A stretch of DNA of 64,000 nucleotides, taken from assembly GCA_017311185.1 (NCBI GenBank), contig JAESUZ010003517.1, positions 434,001-498,000 of the forward strand. The letters run 5' to 3'. This DNA comes from Proteles cristata cristata (Eukaryota; Chordata; Mammalia; Carnivora; Hyaenidae). Shown here piece after piece: positions 22,707 to 33,702 of this stretch (the first letter of the stretch is position 1; each line of letters starts with the position of its first letter). Under the pieces are notes generated by a model. That model searched no databases and was not told where the DNA came from. It saw nothing but the letters and a program-made list of their open reading frames with translations. Position numbers and translations under genes: made by a program.

Positions 22707-23370
22707 ATGCTATGGGCTGAACTGTGTTGCCCCAAAAAGAGGAGTTGAAGTCTAACTTCCATTACTGCAAAATGTGATAGCATTTGGAGGCAGGGTTTTT
22801 GTAGAGGTAATGAAATCAAGCGGAGGTCATGAGGGTAGGTCCTAGGCAATATGACTTGTGTCCTTATTTTTTTAAAAAAGGAAATGCGAGGGTGTTTGGG
22901 TGGCTCAGTTGGTTAAGCTTCTGACTCTTGATTTCGGCTCAGGTCATGAGCTCACAGTTGGTGGGATCGAGCCACACTGTCAGTGGAGCCTGCTTGGGGT
23001 CCTCTCTCTCCCTCTCTCTCTGCCCCTCCCTCTCCCTCGCTCGCTCACAAGTGCCTCTGCTTTCTCTCTCTCTCAGAATAAATAAGTAAACATTAAAAAG
23101 ACAACGGAACTATGGGCACAGAGGAATCACACAAGGAAATGACCATGCACATGGAGAATGCCTTGTACAAGCCAAGGGGCACTCGAGGCTGCCGCCACCT
23201 TGGAGAAAAGCCTAGAGTCTCCCTCACAGCCCTCAGCCAGAGTCAGCCATGCTGACACCTTGATTTCAGACTTCCAGCCTCCAGAACCGGGCGACAGTAC
23301 ATTTCAGTTGTCTGAGACACCAAGCGTGTGGTATTGTGTTCCTGCAGCCCTAGGCAAAGGACACAGCGAG
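22705..23370 (+). mobile_element. MLT1-type MaLR LTR split by a SINE
   Basis: It opens 'GCTATGGGCTGAACTGTGTTGCCCC'. It has 'GGTCATGAGGGTAGG' and 'TTGTGTCCTTATT' before the SINE at 22885-23102. It resumes with 'ACACCTTGATTTCAGACTTCCAGCCTCCAGAACC' and 'GTGGTATTGTGTTCCTGCAGCCC'. These are the standard MLT1 LTR landmarks. No internal retroviral genes are present. Confidence 0.75.
22885..23102 (+). mobile_element. CanSINE inside the MLT1 LTR
   Basis: 'GGGTGTTTGGGTGGCTCAG...AAATAAGTAAACATTAAAAAG'. It is more diverged than other copies here and lacks an obvious target duplication. Confidence 0.88.
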
Positions 23371-23399
23371 GGAGTGGATATCTAAGCCACGTGTGCCTG

Positions 23400-23735
23400 A
23401 ACTCTAATTAGGTTCTGCAGCCTCTCCCCTGAGGCATTCTGGGAAGGCTTCCTGAAGGAAGTGGCATCTGACGCATGGGAGTTAGCCAACGAGGCAAGGG
23501 TGTTCTCCCTGGAGGGGTGGCCTGGGTGCCTGGAGACCTGCTCTAAAGACAGAAGTCTGGAACGGCCTGGAACGGGCTGTGTGGGGCCAGGGCACAAGCT
23601 GGCACAGGCAGAAGAGGAGGCTGGCAGGCAGGCCGTGTGGATGTCGTCCCAAGGGCAGTGGGGAGCCATCTGCCTTTTTCTTCTGATTCGTGTCACCCTA
23701 GCAGGGTTCCTCTGAGAGCATTTCAAGCGGCCCAG
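23400..23735 (+). mobile_element. Old interspersed repeat, like 13465-14300
   Basis: 'CTGGGAAGGCTTCCTGAAGGAAGTGGCATCTGA...GGCACAGGCAGAAGAGG...GGGCAGTGGGGAGCCATCTGC' follows the same plan as the repeat at 13.5 kb. Confidence 0.45.
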
Positions 23736-23927
23736 CCCTCCCCCCAGGAGCCTGGAAGTGAGGAAAATGGGGGGTTGGTGCTCAGCAGGAAAGGCACTCT
23801 CTTTGCAAAGCCCCCTCAGGTCTGGGAATGAAGGGCTTCTGCGGCTGACTTCCACCCTGCGGGCCCCTCAAAAGTGTCCTCACTGCCAAGTGCGAGTCCA
23901 AATAAAGAAAGGCCTCAACAGAGCTGC

Positions 23928-23967
23928 TGGGGTGGGGGTGGGGGGCTGGGGGGGTATGGAGTGGGGG
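23928..23967 (+). repeat. G-run cluster (quadruplex-like)
   Basis: At least five runs of four or more G in 40 bp. Confidence 0.85.
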
Positions 23968-24650
23968 TAGAGGATGGTCTGGGAGGCCCTCGCAGGGGAG
24001 GGTAGTCCTTACTGTGAAAGGGAAGGTTTCTACGGTAAGATGTCCCCTCCCCCCACCAAGGAGCCGGCAGGTGGGGTCCTTGGAAGATTCCTGTTAGGAA
24101 AGCAAGGCTCCCCAGGTAGTAGCACTACAAGCCAGAAGATTCTCTCCCACCATCACCAACCCACCCCCCACCGTTAAAAGTCTTCTTTGTGTCTCCCAAA
24201 GTCTTCCCCTCCATTCCCTTCCCAGTCAAATTCTTCGGCCAAACTAGGGTTCTTCTAGTGTCTCTGGCCCCCAGCTCCCCTCCGACTCCCGGGGCCTCCT
24301 GCTCCACGCCCCCCACCCCCCGTTCGCACCCCATCGGTCCCCAGTCCTAGATGAACAGATGTCGACCTTATCAGGGGACAGCAGGAGGGACTGAGGCTGG
24401 GAGTCAGCAGGGGGTGCGGGGTATGACTGGGGCAAAGAAGCACCGCCGCTCGCCCCCCAGGTCCTGGCAACCTTCCAAGAAGCTTACGGTATCTTTAAAC
24501 CTGAAGATTCTCCAAGGGGAGGCTGTCACGAGAGCCCAGAAGTGCGGGCAGTGGACGTGGATGCGGGGGCACTGCTCTAAAGAGGTCAAGGGGACTTGGG
24601 AGCACAGAGAAGGAAGGCTGAGGGGGCTGTTCAACTGAGACCTTAGCCTG
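23968..24650. other. Unassigned intergenic sequence
   Basis: GC-rich, no gene recognised. A CTCF-like word, TCAGCAGGGGGTGCGGG, occurs at 24404-24420. Confidence 0.45.
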
Positions 24651-24702
24651 TGTGTGTGCGTGTGTGTGCGCGCGCGCGTGTGTGTGTGTGTGTGTGTGTG
24701 TT
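24651..24702. repeat. (GT)n / (GC)n alternating purine-pyrimidine tract
   Basis: GTGTGTGCG, a CGCGCGCG core and (TG)n. Overlapping open frames rich in Cys and Val are artefacts of this repeat. Confidence 0.95.
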
Positions 24703-25286
24703 GTGTTTGCTGCTGGGAAGGAAGCAGGAGAGAGAGCTGTGTGCAGCTGCTTCTGGTTCGCAGCAGGCCCCGGGAGGTCGCCAGGCCCTTTGGGGTTCCC
24801 GCAGCACTTGGCGACAGCCTCTCCCGGGCTGCTGTGAAATCTAGATTAGGCTGGGTCTCCAGCGGGATCAAGGGGAATGATTTCCTAGGAAGGGCACAGA
24901 GTCTGAAGATGTTCAGGGCACCACTAGGGAGGCGGCTGGGTGGGCCAGATGACAATGGACATGAGGTGAGCCCGAGCCCTAAGAAGGCTGGCCCCTGGCT
25001 CCGAACTCACTCCAGCCCCAGCAGGCCTTAGGCGGAGCAGCAGCTCTGGGAGGCCTCAAAGGGCTGAAGTGTGGGGAGAGGCCGGAGGGGCCTGTGGTCT
25101 GTTCTGTGGGCAGACCCTGTGGGAAGGAGGTGGGGTGGCGCCACCAGCTCGAGCTCACGGGCTGAGAGGGCCCAGCCAGTCCCCGCCCCCCCACCCTGGC
25201 CTGGGGCCTGGACTCAGGCTTAGCTTGTCTGGGAGAATACAGAGACACAAGGCAGCTCTTGCACAACTGAATTCACGGCTGCAGAT
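24703..25286. other. Unassigned GC-rich sequence
   Basis: No exon or repeat recognised between the GT tract and the purine tract. Open frames are shared across strands. Confidence 0.45.
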
Positions 25287-25935
25287 TCACCGCAGGAGGA
25301 AGAAAATAGGAGAGAAGGAGAAAGAGACAAAAGGAAACATACAGACTGAAGGAGGGGAGAGGAAAAGAGGCTTAAAGGCAGAGAGGATAGGAAGGAGATC
25401 AAAGTTGCATGCAGAGAGAAAGAGATCCAGAAGGGAGGGGACAGAGGGGGAGGGAGGGAGGGAAAAGGGAGGGAGAGAGGAGAAGGAGAAAGGGAGAGGA
25501 GAGGAGAGCAGGGGAAGGGGAGAGGAGAGGAGGAAGCTGGGGAAGGGGAGAGGAAAGAGGGGGAAAGGAGAGGGGGAGAAGGGAGAGTGGAATAGGAGAG
25601 GGGGAGGAGAGGGGAAGAGTGGGAGAAGGGAGGGGAAGGGCAGAGGGAAGGATGGGGAGCAGGTGGGAAAAAGGGAAAGGGAGGGAGAAAGAGTGGGGAG
25701 AGGTGGGGGAAGGAGAGGGAAATGGAGGGAGAATGAGAGGTAGAGGGGTGGGGAGGAGGAAGAGGAGGAGAAAGGTAAGGGGGAGGGAGGAGGAGAGGTA
25801 GAGGGGGAGGAGGAAGGAGGGGGGAGGGGAGGGGAACAGGTAGACAGGGGAGAAGAGGGAAGGGAAGGGGGCAGTTGAGAGGAGGGGAGAGGGAGAAAGA
25901 GGGGGCCCAGGAGAGGAGAGTAGGAGGGAAGCCAG
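25287..25935 (+). repeat. Long polypurine (G/A) tract
   Basis: About 650 bp made almost only of G and A on the plus strand, in variable AGGGG, GGAGA and GGGAAAGG words. Because T is nearly absent from one strand, stop codons are rare. This explains the 224- to 251-codon Arg/Glu/Gly or Pro/Ser/Leu frames here. Confidence 0.95.
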
Positions 25936-26114
25936 TTGCCTAGGGACAGCAGGCCCCAGGCCACCCAGCTCAGGGCGGTGCCTGCTCTCCCCAGGGCGGG
26001 AGGCGGAGCCCTGGACCCGGCCCCCTAACCCCACCCTAGCACCTTGACTGGTGAGCAGAGACAAATGGCCCCGTTCACACCTCTTCCCCCTCACCCCCTG
26101 TGACCCTGTGGGGG

Positions 26115-26117
<3 letters not shown>

Positions 26118-26156
<39 letters not shown>
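26118..26156. repeat. (CA)n microsatellite
   Basis: About 19 uninterrupted CA units. Likely length-polymorphic. Confidence 0.97.
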
Positions 26157-26158
<2 letters not shown>

Positions 26159-26404
26159 CTCCACTAGTGGCCAAGCCCTGGGCCAGGGAGCCACAGCTGC
26201 TTGCAGGAGGCAGCTTTTTCCAAGTGGCACTAACGAGAAAGAGTAGCCCTGATTTTGGGTCCTGTCAGCCGTGATGTAGGTGTCTGTCCACACCTGGCAG
26301 CACAGAGGGCTGGGGAATGTCATCTTTATTCGGGGGATCATGTGCCCACCTAACATTCGAAAGCTCAATTTCTAAAACAGGAAGAATATTGAAGGACCTC
26401 AAGC

Positions 26405-26762
26405 AAAGTTATCTTCGGGAGGAGAAGGGGAGAGAGGAGGAAAGTGGGGACAGGGGAGTGGGGAGGAGAGTGGTGGGGGAAGGAGAAGGGGAGAGGGAGA
26501 GGGGAGGAGAGTGGGGACAGAGGAGAAGGGAGGAGGGGGAAGGGGAGAGAGAGGAGGAGAGTGGAAGGGAAAGAGGGAGGAGGGGTGGGGACAGGAAAGG
26601 AGGGAGGAGAGTGGAGATAGGGGAGGGGAGGAGAGTGGGGGCAGGGGAGAGGGAGGAGAGGGGGGACAGGGAAGGAGGGAGGAGAGGGGGGAAGGGGAGA
26701 AGGGAGGAGAGTGGGGGAACGAGGGAGAAGGAGGGGGGTAGGGGGAAGGAGAGAGGGAGCAA
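26405..26762 (+). repeat. Second polypurine (G/A) tract
   Basis: About 355 bp of G/A sequence with imperfect units around GGAGGAGAGTGGGGACAGGG. It is of the same strand polarity as the tract at 25.3-25.9 kb and separated from it by about 470 bp. Confidence 0.93.
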
Positions 26763-26929
26763 GCAGGCGATGTGGCTAGAAGAGGCAGGAAGAAAGGGGG
26801 GCTAAAGCATAAGTCATCTCAGAAAGGGAAAGACCAGAGTGAGATGTTGGGGTGAAGGGCATGGGGGTGCAGGCGCAGGATATACCCGTGACTTTCAGTA
26901 GGAGGGGAGGCACCATGTATCTTCCCGGG

Positions 26930-27080
26930 GACCTCAGGAGCCAGCCGGTTCTGGTCCTGCCCCTCACTACCTGTGGCTTTGGGCAAATTACTCCAACTGC
27001 TGGAACCTCAGTTTCTTCCTCTGTGAAGTGGGCATAGCAACAGCGCGGACTGGTATCGGAAGGGCACAGTGTGAAACCCG
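26930..27080 (+). mobile_element. MIR
   Basis: 'CCTGTGGCTTTGGGCAAATTACTCC', CCTCAGTTTCTTCCTCTGTG and 'AAGTGGGCATAGCAACAG' in MIR order. Confidence 0.85.
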
Positions 27081-28164
27081 GCAGTGCCGGGCACCCCGAA
27101 GCCATCAGGGACTAGAAGCTATGATAGAGCAGGGGTGAGTGGAACTGGGTGGAGAGAAGGGGCGTGGGAAGAGGAGCCTAGGCGCCCCTTTGGCCTGGGC
27201 CATCATTTTGCCTGCTTGGAAGAACGCAGTCGGCGGGAGCCCTCTCCATGCTCTCTCACATCCTCACCCGGCCCTCAGGGGTGGGGTCCGTTCTCATCTC
27301 CGTTTTGAGGAGGAGGGCACCTAGCGTCTAGGCACCTAAGGTGCCCAGTGTTGTCACGAGGCTAATAAGCAGCCGGGCTCAGGTGCCGGAAGGGGTCCAG
27401 AGGGCCCTCTCCGCCACAGCTCATTCCACTCCGGCAGAACGCAGCCCCCCTTCTGACATGGGCGGTCTCCCCTCAGGCTTAGAATCTGGGCTGTCGGGTC
27501 GCTGCCAGCCCAGCGGGCCTGTGCCTGCGGGGTAACCCACGCCCGGGGGACCCCCGCCTGGCTGTGGGGAGAGCCTGGGGCCAGCACCCAGCAAGACACC
27601 CCTCGCAGGCTTTGCCTTGTCACTGGCTCCGCCAGCTTGGGGGAGGAGGAGTTGCGGCAGAAAAAACGCACCCGTGACCCGTCCCCGGGTCCCTGATGCC
27701 AGTGCCAGGATGGGGGTCCCGCAGGCGCGCCGGGCCGGGAACGCAGAGGGCGGAGCGCAGGGGCCGGGGCACAGAGGGGGCCCAGGGCTCTCCCCGAGGC
27801 TGCTCGCTGCGCTGCAGTGAGGCAAGCCTGGAAGCAAGGTGCGTGTACGTGTGAGTGTGCGCCCGCACGTGTGTGCGTGTGCAGGGAAGGTGAGCGGCGC
27901 GTGGGAGGTCAAGGACAGGATCGAGCAGTTGGGGGAAGGTTAGGCGTTTATCTGAGCAGAGCAGGTGGGAGCTAATGATGGAGGATGGAGTAGGGAGGCA
28001 AAGGGGAGGGGAGAATGGGGGAGGGGAGGGAGAGTTGGGGGGGAGAGAAAGGGGGACCCCAGGGATTTCGGGGGCACCTCAGGCTCTCACTGCGCTTCGC
28101 CTCCTTCCCCTGGGAAGAGCGTGGGGCTCCCTGGTTGGAGGAAAGCCTCACGGAGCATCGAGGG
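27081..28164. other. GC- and CpG-rich unassigned segment
   Basis: CpG density rises at about 27700-27900 (GCAGGCGCGCCGGGCCGGG, then GGCGGAGCGCAGGGGCCGGG). No exon, TATA box or annotated gene could be tied to it. Overlapping frames up to 163 codons show no family. Confidence 0.45.
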
Positions 28165-28213
28165 AGCGGGGGTAGAATGGGGGTAGAATGGGGGTAGAAT
28201 GGGGGTAGAATGG
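28165..28213. repeat. 11-bp minisatellite, about four units
   Basis: The unit GGGGGTAGAAT is repeated in tandem, with a final variant. Confidence 0.92.
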
Positions 28214-28439
28214 TGGCAGAAGTCTCCTCTGTCTGCCCCCGCATCCGCCTGTGGGCTCACTGGTGACCGGTGGGTTTTTTCGGAGTCTCACGTCAGCTTA
28301 TTTCCCACCTTACAGCCATCCGTCCTGATGAAACAGGAGGCAGCGGCTGATTTGGGACCCCTAATTCCGGACATGGCTGCAGGGGGTGAAGGCACGTTTC
28401 AGGCTCCATGTAGGGATTCTGTCTGTATTTCTGTGATGA

Positions 28440-29650
28440 TTCGTTCAGTTCTGTGAGAAGCCAGCCTGGGTCGTGGTGCTGAAGAGGTTGGCTGGCTGGC
28501 TGGTGGTCGCTGGCACTGACCAGGACGCAGACTGTGGGAGCCCGAGACCAACCACGACCGACCGCCTGACAGAAACGGCGCGGATGGACTGAGCCTGACT
28601 GTCGAGGTGACAGGCTGACCACGAGACTGACTCACTGGCTGCAAGTCTGACTCGCTGGCTGGTTGATAACAAGGAGCTTGGTGGGTCGCCTCATTCGAAC
28701 TGACTGGGTGACTGGGTGACTAACGATGGCTTCCTAACCAGTAGCCTTGACTGATGATCTTGCCTGGATGACCTTAGCTGGCTGTCTCCTTCACACTGAC
28801 TAGATGACTGGATGTCTGGCCGCAGCCCCAGAGCCCCGATGGATGGCCTTTACTGCACACCTCATTCTGTGACACTGATCCACCAACTGGCTGGCTGTTG
28901 TCCCCTTGTGGCTGTGACGGACCAGGCCACACCGTAGCTGCCAGTGACTGACCAACAGGCAGAAAGTGACTGCCCAACTGACTGGCCTGACTGCCCGCCC
29001 TTACTCCATGAAAATCGGCTCTGGGGCTGTCCTGACTGCCACAGGCCGCCCGATGACCAGCTGCCTCAATGGCCGGTATCAGGGGATCTCGCTGTAGGAC
29101 GACATCCTACCAAGAGACACACCTTAGTGTGCTGACTGGCTGACCGACTGGATGAGCTGTTGGGTGACAGGGGACTGCTAGGGGAGTGGCTGGCTGTTTG
29201 AGGGGGGCTGACTGACCCTGCCGTGACTGACTGGCTGGCTAATAGACTGACACTGACCAGTTGGGGAGACCCGCCAGCCATGGCCGTGACTCACACCGTG
29301 AGTGGCCGAGTCTGACCGTGGAGCCCTGACTGTAGCACAGAGCCGGACTGTGAGACAATGAACACCTGATTGGCGGGGACTGGCTGGTGGGCTGCAACTG
29401 TGACCCCCGGTGTGCACAGCTGTGACGGGGTGTAACGGAGCCCAGCTGTGAGTCAGCGGCCCACCGCCTGACTCGCGGACTGGCTGAGGCTGGCCAGATG
29501 ACTGGCTGACCGCAGCTGTGGCTCGTGTCGTGAGTGGCCCTGCCTCGCTGTGTGGCCCTGGCCGCGTGTCAGGCTCTGACTGCGAGACCTGGACGGACTG
29601 ACTGACTTTTCCTGGCTGACTGCCTCGGGGTCAGCCTGTCGACACAGTCC
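28440..29650. repeat. Degenerate TGAC/TGGC tetranucleotide tract
   Basis: About 1.2 kb in which CTGACTGGCTGG-type words recur constantly with drift (GACTGACTGACT at 29594-29607, TGGCTGGCTGGCTGG at 28487-28502). It looks like a very old, expanded tetranucleotide repeat. Minus-strand open frames within it (Ser/Gln/Pro-rich) follow from the repeat and are not taken as genes. Confidence 0.8.
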
Positions 29651-31244
29651 CTACCTGTCCCAGAGCCATTCGCGGCCCTACAGGGAGCTAGCCCGGGTTG
29701 AGGGACAGGGAGGCTTCTGTGGAGCAGCTGGGGCGGGGAGAGATGCAGGAGCCGCCAGAGAGAGAATGGGAATGGGCCCTGCCCAGGGCCGGGCCACATG
29801 GAAAGTTCTCCACCTCACCCTTGCTGGGGCTGGGTCACTGGCACGCAGACTCCGAGCTGTGTTTTTGGCTCTAGTCTTATGGCTCCTTTATTTGGGTGGG
29901 TGGGGGGAGCGCCAGGGTGGGAAGGGGGAAAGGGAGCTGGGGGAACCTATAAAAATATTGAGCCAATAACTCACCAACAGGACTCCAGTTACAGGAGCTG
30001 GTGTGGGGGAGGGGCGGGCTGGTGAGGGGGCTTGGACCGGGGGCAAACTCAGCCCTGGAAAATTCCAGCCTTGTACTGCGGGGCTGGGGAAGCCTGAGTA
30101 AGGAGCAATGTGTGTCTCCTCTTACTTCCTCCATTTCATAGCTGAGGCCACACAGGCCCGCAGCCCTCAGGGCCCAGGGCGTTTCCCAAAACCCAGCCCT
30201 CGGGGGGGCCTCCCCATGAGAGCCCAGGGAAATGGTGAACCCCCGTCCTCTCTGAACTGCCCCCCAAAGGCGCCGGGCAGCCGGTTTTCAGGGCTCAGAG
30301 CTGAGGACTCGGGGCGAGGCACTCCAGCCCTCGGAGCCTCAGTTTCCTCATCTGTTAGGCACGTTTCTAACAGGAGGGCATCTGGCTGAACTCGGGCTGG
30401 ATTCAGCAGATGCCTCTGCCGTCTGCTCACTGTGTGGTTTCCTCACCCACCAACGTGAATAATACCAATAATAATGGCTCTCACTCGATAAGCTTCTCGA
30501 GAGAGAGAAAAACAGAATCCAGATAAAGACCTCAGCCCAAGGCCTGGGCCTCAGTAAACAACTAAGAAATGTGAACTTGCATAATTGTTAATACCGCTCT
30601 CGCGGGGATATGTTGGGATTAGAGAATATCTTCCACGCAGGGGCTCCTGGGAAGGCACAAGGCTACACTTCGTGGCGACTAGAGGCAGCTGTCCCGCCTG
30701 GCGACCCCTCCTGCCCGGGCCTGGCCAGGCTGTCCCCAGCCACCCTGAAATGCCACCCCCTCCAAAGGATTCGACAGACTCTCTGGTGGTTTCAGCAGCT
30801 CCTGGAGCCTGGCCCCACAGAGACAGGGAGGTGAAAACAGGAAGAAATTCTCTGGGGTTCCCCTGGGAAGATCCACGGCCCCAGTTGTCACTAGTGAGCC
30901 CTGGTGGGGCCGAGGCCTGTTCTGGGAAGACCCAGGGTTTCAGGCCCACCAGGGCCAGGAGAAAAGGCCAGCTCGGCTCTGAGCCAGGGCAGGCTGAGAG
31001 GCAGGATTTCCCCAGGAGCCTCAGAACCCAGGTACGGGCCCAGAAAAATCCCTCCCACACCAACCCCGTCATGCTGTTCTCAAAGAGCTGCTGAGGATGT
31101 GAGCTCATTTGACCTTCACAGCTAGCCCTATGTGCAGAGTAATACAAACCAGGTAATGAAGCATCCGCAAGGTCACTGCCAAAGAAGAGAAGGTCACCCC
31201 TGAGCTCATTCCCTCCTCACTCATTCCTTCCTGAGGCTTGAGAC
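29651..31244. other. Unassigned intergenic sequence
   Basis: A short MIR-like core lies at 30325-30375 (CCTCAGTTTCCTCATCTGTT). A 198-codon minus frame at 30551-31147 overlaps a 169-codon plus frame and resembles nothing known. No gene called. Confidence 0.5.
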
Positions 31245-31530
31245 CTCAGGCAAGATGGCTTTAGGATCCCAGCTCAGCCAGTTGCTCGATCTGTGTCCTT
31301 GGGCCAGGAACTTAGCTGCTCAGAGACTCGATTTTCCCATCTGTGAAATGGGGATGACTATGGCACCAATCTCACAGGTTCACGGTGAGCATTCAACACA
31401 TGCTCAAGGAGCTGAGAGTGTCCGTCGTTGGCCCCACAACTGCTTCCTCATCGAAAAATGGATGCCGGGACCTACCACACAGGGTCACTGAGAAGAATTA
31501 ACACGCACTTGGCATAGTTGCAGCCACCTG
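31245..31530 (+). mobile_element. MIR fragments
   Basis: 'GGATCCCAGCTCAGCCAGTTGC', 'GTGTCCTTGGGCCAGG', 'CCCATCTGTGAAATGGGGATGAC', then a second tail at 31440-31530 ('GGTCACTGAGAAGAATTAACACGC'). Confidence 0.8.
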
Positions 31531-32194
31531 GCACAGCTCCAGGGGCCCGCTGCTCACATCCTAGGTGATCAGCCAGGGCCTTCACAGCTCTTCCCGGAGG
31601 CCCTGTCTGGCACGCCATCAGGGCTCAGTAAATAGAAACTATTTGTCTTACTCTTACTGGGTAAAGCAAAGAATGGAACAAGCATTTGAATATGAAGGGT
31701 GTGCTAAGGGCCCAGGGTGTGGGGAGAAGGCAGGAGAGGGGCCTCGGTTAATGGAGGAACGGTGAAGGAAGGAGGAAGGAATAGAAGGCCCCAGAGACTT
31801 CTAGGGCTAAGCAGAGGGCCAGACTGTATCAGCTGGGGGCCCCTGGCAGAGGGAAGCCCATGCAAAGACCTAGAGGCTGGAGAGGATGGGCACCCCAGAT
31901 CCTAGTGGGGCTGGAGTGAGAATCCCAGGGGTACACAGCAGGAAAAGACACCCCGAGCCCGTGTGCGGGGTGGGGTGGGGGCAGAAAGAAGGCTCTTATT
32001 CCTGACTCCCAGGAACACGAGCAGAGGATCCTTTGGGCTCTGGCCATGTTCTCAGCCAGCCCAAGCAGCTTTCCTGAGTGGGGCAGGGCCGCAGGGCTCC
32101 CTCCGCATCCCCACCCCCATCCCCTCATGCTACAAGGTTCCAGTCAGGGGCTGTCACCGTCCCATTTCACACAAAAAGAAATGAGCCTGTATTC
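31531..32194. other. Unassigned, partly old repeat
   Basis: 31660-31960 ('GAATATGAAGGGTGTGCTAAGGGCCC...GGCAGAGGGAAGCCCATGCAAAG') resembles the repeat type at 13.5 kb. The rest has no assignment. Confidence 0.35.
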
Positions 32195-32535
32195 TTGTAT
32201 TGGGTGTCTGTTGCGGCGTTAGAAATTGCCAGAAACTTAATGGCTTCAAAAGGCACAAATGCACTGTCTTGCAGTCCTGGAGGTCTGAAGGAGAAAATGT
32301 CAGGGGGTCGGCACCCCGTCTGAAGTCTCCAGCAGACACACTGGTTCCTTGCCTTTTCCGGCCTCCTTGGTGTGTGGTCTCTCCCTCTCATCACTCCAAC
32401 CTCCCGCTTCCAAGTTCACAGGCCCTTCTGTCTCCCCAGTCTCGGGCATCTCTCTTAATACGGCCATCATGATTACACCAGACTCACCAGGATAATCTCC
32501 CATCTCTAGATCCTTAAATTAATCACATCTGCAAA
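32195..32535 (-). mobile_element. MLT1-type MaLR LTR, reversed
   Basis: 'GTATTGGGTGTCTGTTGCGGCGTTAGAAATTGCC', 'GCAGTCCTGGAGGTCTGAAG' and 'CCTTAAATTAATCACATCTGCAAAG' are reversed MLT1 landmarks. Confidence 0.65.
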
Positions 32536-32875
32536 GTACCTCCTGCCCCAGGGCCTTTTCACTTGCTTTTTTCATTGCTTGCAATGCTTTACCGCACACA
32601 CACACACACCCTCTGCCAGTAATCCATATGGATCATTCTTTTACCTCCCTCAAGGGTCTGCTCAAATGAAAGCCCTTATCCATATCCTGGTATTTCCCAT
32701 TCCTCTGATGCCGCTTTAGTTTTCTCCCTTCCACTCATGACCAATCGGTATATTAAAGATTTACGTATTTATTTTCTGTCTCCACCAAGAAAGTAAACTG
32801 CACAAAACTGAGATCTTAATTGTCTACCTTATTCGCTGCTGTATCCTCAGCACCTACAATACCAAAATGAACAAA
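32536..32875 (+). mobile_element. L2 3' region
   Basis: 'CCCCAGGGCCTTTTCACTTGC', 'GGTCTGCTCAAATGAAAGCCC' and 'CTGCTGTATCCTCAGCACCTAC' follow the L2 order. A short (CA)n has grown at 32594-32609. Confidence 0.75.
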
Positions 32876-32879
32876 TGGC

Positions 32880-33000
32880 TAAAGTTCAGAGAGGTACAGT
32901 GGCTTATCCAAGGTCGCACAGCTAGGAAGTGACAAAGCTCGGGATGTGAACCCAAGAGGGTCTGACTCTTATACATTACTAGTTTGACTCAGTGGTGCCC
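32880..33000 (-). mobile_element. MIR, reversed
   Basis: 'CAGAGAGGTACAGTGGCTTATCCAAGGTCGCACAGCTAGGAAGTGAC' and 'GGATGTGAACCCAAGAGGG' are the reversed MIR core. Confidence 0.85.
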
Positions 33001-33702
33001 GTCAGCCTCTTAAAAGTTACGTATCTGGGTACCAGGCCTCCAGGCCCTGCCCTCTGCCTTCTCCTGGTTGATGATGGGGTAATTGTGGGCTGCTGTGTGA
33101 TTCACTCTAGAAAATAACCAGAAGAATAAAAATAGTTTCTGGCCCAGGGCATTAGATTTCACAACAGAATGAGGGCATAGCGAGAGCAGGGAGTGGGCCT
33201 GCTTCACTCGGCACTGCGTGGTCGGTGCAGACAAATGCCTGGCACACAGTTGGGGCTCATGAAATCTCTGATGACAGATGAATGGCGCTCGTGCAATCTT
33301 TGTTGATGAAGACTCTCTCTCTCTTTCTCTCTCTCTCTCTCTGGACTCTGGACCACCAGCTTCCTGCCCTGAGGTCCTAGCCACAGTCCCTGCTACTCTG
33401 TACAGTCCTCTGGCTTCTGGGCTCTCTGGGTTTCATGACAGGGTCCCACCTGGCAAAGCTTCAGGAGGAGGCCCCACCCCTCCCCTGAGGTCCCCGCTCT
33501 CAGACGTTAGTGCCCCTGACAGTGACCCCCCGTCAACACGGTGGGAAAGGCCCCACGTTCGTCTTCCTGCTCTCAGCCTGGACTGTACCCTCAACACTGG
33601 CCAGAAGGTGAAGGCAAATGAGCTCTCTTACACCCTTTCCACTTTTCTGTACCTTCTTCTCCCCCTTTCCCAGCCAAGAGTTTTCAAGAAAGACACATCC
33701 TT
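33001..33702. other. Unassigned sequence with (CT)n
   Basis: A (CT)n run lies at 33312-33342. 33218-33285 resembles an L2/MIR tail ('AATGCCTGGCACACAGTTGGGGCTC'). No gene. Confidence 0.5.

Noticed and set aside
25069..26154. Long open frames (224, 225 and 251 codons) on both strands
   Set aside because: They lie in a G/A-only tract where stop codons are almost impossible. The products are pure low complexity.
26317..26805. 162-codon Arg/Glu/Gly-rich frame
   Set aside because: It is a by-product of the second purine tract.
28293..29417. Ser/Gln/Pro-rich minus-strand frames
   Set aside because: They follow from the TGAC/TGGC repeat and carry no domain, splice signal or start context.
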